Shown here piece after piece: positions 6,569 to 8,613 of a stretch of DNA of 8,613 bases. Made by a program: the position numbers and the translations under genes. The stretch is taken from positions 1 to 8,613 of the forward strand of contig DAOUCP010000132.1 of assembly GCA_034432155.1 (NCBI GenBank), given 5' to 3'. The stretch comes from DAOUCP01 sp034432155. Lineage in GTDB: Bacteria; Chloroflexota; Anaerolineae; Epilineales; Epilineaceae. Below the pieces are notes generated by a model. That model was given only the letters and a program-made list of their open reading frames with translations, had not been told where the DNA came from and searched no databases. Positions within the stretch are counted from its first letter, which is position 1, and every line of letters begins with the position of its first letter.

Positions 6569-7006
6569 CTATGGCGCGCCACGCATCGGCGACGTCGTCG
6601 GCAGCGGCGTAGCGGTGACGATGAGCGGCAGCCGTGGGCTGGGCAGGCGAGTCGCGATTGGAATCTCGGTGGGCAGCCGGCTCGGGATCGGCATCTCGGC
6701 GGGCAGCACCGGGGTCGGCAGCGGCGCCACGGGCACGCCAAGCTCGGCCGGGGGCCGATCCGGCAGCGCCGGCGCCACGAGCTCGGCAACGGTATAGACC
6801 CCCGTCGCAAGGGTGAACAACAGCAGCAGGACAATCAGCGAACGCACAGCTCGGCTGTTTGCGGCCTCGCGTTCGAGCAGAAACATGGCCCGGCGCCGGT
6901 CCTTGCCGGCCCGTCGGATGGCCAGAAGCTCACGCACTGCAAGCACCAGGAGCAGCCCATAAAGCCAGGCGGCATACTCCCGGATGGCGATCACCAGTTC
7001 GTCCAT
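6569..7006 (-). CDS. Small two-TM membrane protein with proline-rich tail
   Basis: The product is 145 residues; I recognise no named family. Two hydrophobic helices are predicted at about 11-29 (YAAWLYGLLLVLAVRELLAI) and 55-74 (RSLIVLLLLFTLATGVYTV), joined by a strongly basic, then mixed-charge loop (RRAGKDRRRAMFLLEREAANSR) that is probably cytoplasmic. From about 81 the chain is proline-rich, with a decapeptide repeat (LPxExPIxxR) at 101-120 and a Thr/Pro-rich end. With the basic loop inside, both ends would face outside. The gene starts 27 bp after the meaB stop on the same strand, so it is probably co-transcribed with it. That gap has a 5-bp hairpin (GCGTC/GACGC, 7014-7027) and no clear ribosome binding site, so the exact start is uncertain. 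The membrane-protein composition and the tight spacing argue that the gene is real. A link to mutase function is not shown. Confidence 0.78.
   Translation of the reverse strand: MDELVIAIREYAAWLYGLLLVLAVRELLAIRRAGKDRRRAMFLLEREAANSRAVRSLIVLLLLFTLATGVYTVAELVAPALPDRPPAELGVPVAPLPTPVLPAEMPIPSRLPTEIPIATRLPSPRLPLIVTATPLPTTSPMRGAP
6647..6706 (-). repeat. Two 30-bp coding repeats (decapeptide LPxExPIxxR)
   Basis: Two adjacent 30-bp segments encode LPAEMPIPSR and LPTEIPIATR in the tail of the small membrane protein; a partial third copy (LPSPRLPL) follows. The similarity is visible at DNA level as well, for example GGAATCTCGGTGGGCAG and GGCATCTCGGCGGGCAG on the plus strand. This looks like recent in-frame duplication in a disordered region. 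Confidence 0.7.
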
Positions 7007-7033
7007 CGTCGGCGCGTCGCCAGACGCCGCAGG

Positions 7034-8002
7034 CTAGATCCCGAGGTCGCTGGGCCGCTGGCCGGCCAGGAGCTCCGCCGCCGCGCCTCGCAGGTCGATC
7101 TGCCGCCGCACGAGGCGGTCCAGCACGGAGTCCACTCGGCCGTTCGAATCCCTCGACAAGAGCTTCGTAACCAGGCGGGCATGCAAGAGCCGGGCGAGTT
7201 CGGCCGCTGCCCGGGTGCGCTCCCGAGCCTGCCAGGCGCCGCTCTCGCGCAGAAAGCGGCCGTGACTCGACACTGCCTCCACCAGCTCGCCGACGCCCCG
7301 GCCCTGCGTGGCCACCGTCTGAATGACCGGCGGCCGCCACTCGGTCTCCCGGCCGCGCATGCCGATCGACAGCATCATTTGGAGGTGCGTGACGGTGCGA
7401 TCTGCGCCCGGCAAGTCAGCCTTGTTCACCGCGTAGACGTCGGCAATCTCTAGGATGCCGGCCTTGATCGCCTGCACATCGTCGCCCAGACCGGGTACGA
7501 CCACCACCACCGTGGTGTGCGCCTCGTCGGCGATTTCCACTTCGGCCTGGCCCGCGCCGACCGTCTCGATCAGGACGACGTCAAAGCCAGCTGCGTCGAG
7601 CACTCGCACCGCATCGCCGGTGGCCAGGGCCAGCCCACCGACACTGCCCCGCGAAGCCATGGAGCGGATGAACACCCCGGGATCCCCAGCGTGGCCCGTC
7701 ATCCGCACGCGGTCCCCCAGAATCGCACCGCCGCTGAAGGGGCTCGAGGGATCCACGGCCACAATGCCCACGGTGCGACCCTGCTCGCGCCAATGGCTGG
7801 TCATGGCCGCCACCAGCGTTGACTTGCCGCTGCCCGGTGCGCCGGTGACGCCCACGATATGGGCCCGCCCGGTGTGCCGATAGAGGGCCGCCGATAGCTC
7901 GCCCAACGGGTCATTCTCGACGAGGGTCAGGGCGCGGGCAATGGTGCGCCGATCGCCCGAACGGATGCCATTCAGCAGTTCGTCAAGAGACAGCGCCGAC
8001 AC
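7034..8002 (-). CDS. meaB: Methylmalonyl-CoA mutase-associated GTPase MeaB
   Basis: MeaB (ArgK/YgfD family, G3E GTPases) is a cytoplasmic chaperone for B12-dependent acyl-CoA mutases. It gates loading of adenosylcobalamin and expulsion of inactivated cofactor, driven by GTP. At 322 residues it has the usual length. Visible motifs in order: Walker A GAPGSGKST (54-62); DPSSPFSGGAILGDRVRM (84-101), a near-invariant family stretch; SMASRGSVGGL (114-124); the ETVGAGQ switch (146-152); the guanine-specificity motif NKAD (193-196); and a C-terminal helical dimerisation-type tail from about 255. The start is GTG at 8002, with a weak purine run (GAGAGAG) upstream. It overlaps the end of the B12-binding subunit gene by 20 nt, so the two are almost certainly co-transcribed and coupled. 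All key residues are present and I see no damage. Confidence 0.97.
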   Translation of the reverse strand: MSALSLDELLNGIRSGDRRTIARALTLVENDPLGELSAALYRHTGRAHIVGVTGAPGSGKSTLVAAMTSHWREQGRTVGIVAVDPSSPFSGGAILGDRVRMTGHAGDPGVFIRSMASRGSVGGLALATGDAVRVLDAAGFDVVLIETVGAGQAEVEIADEAHTTVVVVVPGLGDDVQAIKAGILEIADVYAVNKADLPGADRTVTHLQMMLSIGMRGRETEWRPPVIQTVATQGRGVGELVEAVSSHGRFLRESGAWQARERTRAAAELARLLHARLVTKLLSRDSNGRVDSVLDRLVRRQIDLRGAAAELLAGQRPSDLGI

Positions 8003-8393
8003 GAACGTGCTCTCTCACGTAGTCCACGATCTCCTGGGTGTTGGTGCCAGGGCCAAACACCGCTTGGACGCCCGCCTCGCGAAGGACGGGCACATCGTCG
8101 TCAGGGATGATGCCGCCGAGGAGCACCAGCACGTCGGCTAATCCTTTCTCGCGCAGCAGGGCCATGATCTGCGGCACCAGCGCCAGGTGCGCCCCGGAGA
8201 GGATGGACAGCCCCACGACGTCGACATCCTCCTGCAAAGCCGCCTCGGCAATCATCTCTGGCGTTTGGCGAATGCCGGTGTACACCACCTCGAAGCCGGC
8301 ATCGCGCAGCGCTCGAGCCACCACCTTGGCTCCCCGGTCGTGGCCATCCAGCCCCGGCTTGGCGATCAGAACACGAATCCGCGGCTCACTCAT
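7983..8393 (-). CDS. mcmA2: Cobalamin-binding small subunit of methylmalonyl-CoA mutase-type enzyme
   Basis: This is a stand-alone B12-binding domain of 136 residues, matching the C-terminal domain of single-chain mutases and the small subunit of split mutases. The base-off/His-on signature is complete: DGHDRG (16-21) gives DxHxxG with His18 as the lower cobalt ligand, SIL at 63-65 fits SxL, and GG is at 93-94 in LLGGIIP. The opening RIRVLIAKPGLDGHDRGAK is highly characteristic of methylmalonyl-CoA mutase. The domain carries adenosylcobalamin and needs a separate large TIM-barrel subunit, which is not in this window. Adjacent meaB supports methylmalonyl-CoA mutase, although other acyl-CoA mutases (isobutyryl-, ethylmalonyl-, 2-hydroxyisobutyryl-CoA) use the same domain and cannot be excluded. 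The start is ATG at 8393 with GGGAG 7 nt before it. Likely pathways are propionate/succinate interconversion or odd-chain and branched-chain acid catabolism. Confidence 0.95.
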   Translation of the reverse strand: MSEPRIRVLIAKPGLDGHDRGAKVVARALRDAGFEVVYTGIRQTPEMIAEAALQEDVDVVGLSILSGAHLALVPQIMALLREKGLADVLVLLGGIIPDDDVPVLREAGVQAVFGPGTNTQEIVDYVREHVRVGAVS

Positions 8394-8400
8394 TCGTTTG

Positions 8401-8405
8401 CTCCC
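8401..8405 (-). promoter_or_regulatory. Ribosome binding site of the B12-binding subunit gene
   Basis: On the minus strand GGGAG lies 7 nt before the ATG at 8393. It is the best-spaced Shine-Dalgarno in the window and supports that start. Confidence 0.65.
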
Positions 8406-8412
8406 ACGCCGA

Positions 8413-8418
8413 ATTCTA
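8413..8418 (-). promoter_or_regulatory. Possible -10 element (TAGAAT) before the B12-subunit/meaB genes
   Basis: TAGAAT on the minus strand lies 19 bp before the ATG at 8393, in a GC-rich 57-bp gap after the upstream permease stop. No -35 match is seen at 17 bp spacing. The same hexamer occurs at 2000-2005 in front of another gene. If real, the leader would be very short. Read-through from the permease gene is equally possible. Confidence 0.22.
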
Positions 8419-8450
8419 CCACCGCCTGCCGGGCCAGGGCGGCCGCGGTG

Positions 8451-8613
8451 TTAGTCGCTGCGCAGGGCGCTGAGCGGCCGCAGGCTCGCCGCCCGCAGCG
8501 CCGGATAGACACCGCTCGCCAGCCCGACCACGCTGGCAAAGGCCAGGGCGAAGACAGCCAGCCACAACGGTGTCTGGATCGTCGTCGGCGGGGGGTTGGC
8601 CAGCCCCCCCCCC
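8451..8613 (-). CDS. C-terminal end of a MacB/FtsX-like ABC transporter permease (partial)
   Basis: Only the last 54 codons are in the window; the gene continues beyond the right edge. Reading left from the edge to TAA at 8451-8453, the translation includes a hydrophobic helix (WLAVFALAFASVVGL), then ASGVYPALRAASLRPLSALRSD. This 'G..SG.YPA.RAA.L.P..ALR' ending is the hallmark of the last membrane helix and cytoplasmic tail of FtsX-domain permeases (MacB, LolC/E-like), which move lipoproteins, peptides or drugs with an ATPase partner. The substrate cannot be inferred. The stop is 57 bp before the B12-subunit gene on the same strand. The fragment is short but the motif match is strong. Confidence 0.88.
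   Translation of the reverse strand, partial: GGGLANPPPTTIQTPLWLAVFALAFASVVGLASGVYPALRAASLRPLSALRSD
8590..8609. repeat. G/C-run palindrome at the window edge
   Basis: Six G, then T, then TGGCCA, then G, then six C form a 20-bp inverted repeat with one mismatched pair (T/G). The C run continues to the last base (ten C at 8604-8613). It lies inside the permease coding frame, where it reads as Gly-Gly-Gly-Leu-Ala-Asn-Pro-Pro-Pro. A strong hairpin and homopolymer at the end of a sequence may mark where an assembly stopped. Confidence 0.6.

Noticed and set aside
7455..7883. Plus-strand open frame opposite meaB
   Set aside because: meaB is unambiguous on the minus strand with all GTPase motifs; this is a shadow rich in Ser/Thr/Pro/Ala.
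8394..8450. Cobalamin riboswitch upstream of the B12-binding subunit
   Set aside because: The gap is only 57 bp, far too short for a cobalamin riboswitch, and no B12-box-like sequence is seen.

Overview
The window is about 65-70% GC by eye and reads like a member of the phylum Chloroflexota (Anaerolineae/Thermomicrobia-like), probably from a metagenome-derived contig. The case for this is lineage-typical protein architecture rather than any marker gene. There is a DUF5667-type membrane protein with DUF5666-like beta-barrel repeats, long Thr/Pro/Ser linkers of the 'TPTPSP' kind, and a secreted protein ending in a short 'YxPLV-K' tail after such a linker. The assignment is an inference.

Left half, plus strand (1-6529): three consecutive genes for exported or surface-anchored proteins. 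The first is a 5'-truncated, single-pass DUF5667/DUF5666-like protein (1-1779). A gap of about 300 bp follows, mostly filled by a 54-bp minisatellite. Next comes a roughly 1019-residue exported protein (2082-5141) with five cysteine-bracketed beta-sandwich-like modules and four C-terminal DUF5666-like modules. The third gene overlaps it by 4 nt and encodes a probable seven-bladed beta-propeller with an N-terminal membrane segment and a Pro/Thr-rich tail (5138-6529). Shared modules, orientation and overlap suggest they work together at the cell surface. No enzymatic function can be read from the sequence.

Right half, minus strand (6569-8613), reading right to left: the C-terminal end of a MacB/FtsX-like ABC transporter permease (8451-8613, cut by the window edge), a stand-alone cobalamin-binding small subunit of a methylmalonyl-CoA-mutase-type enzyme (7983-8393), the mutase-chaperone GTPase MeaB (7034-8002, overlapping the previous gene by 20 nt), and a small two-TM protein with a proline-rich tail (6569-7006). 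The B12 subunit and MeaB form a recognised functional pair: MeaB guards B12 loading and reactivation of the mutase. The large catalytic mutase subunit is not in the window.

The two gene blocks converge at 6530-6568, where a perfect 6-bp GC hairpin could be a shared terminator. I saw no tRNA, rRNA, CRISPR array, insertion sequence or riboswitch. The best candidates for something undescribed are the three-gene surface cluster with its Cys-pair module array and the 54-bp minisatellite between its first two genes.
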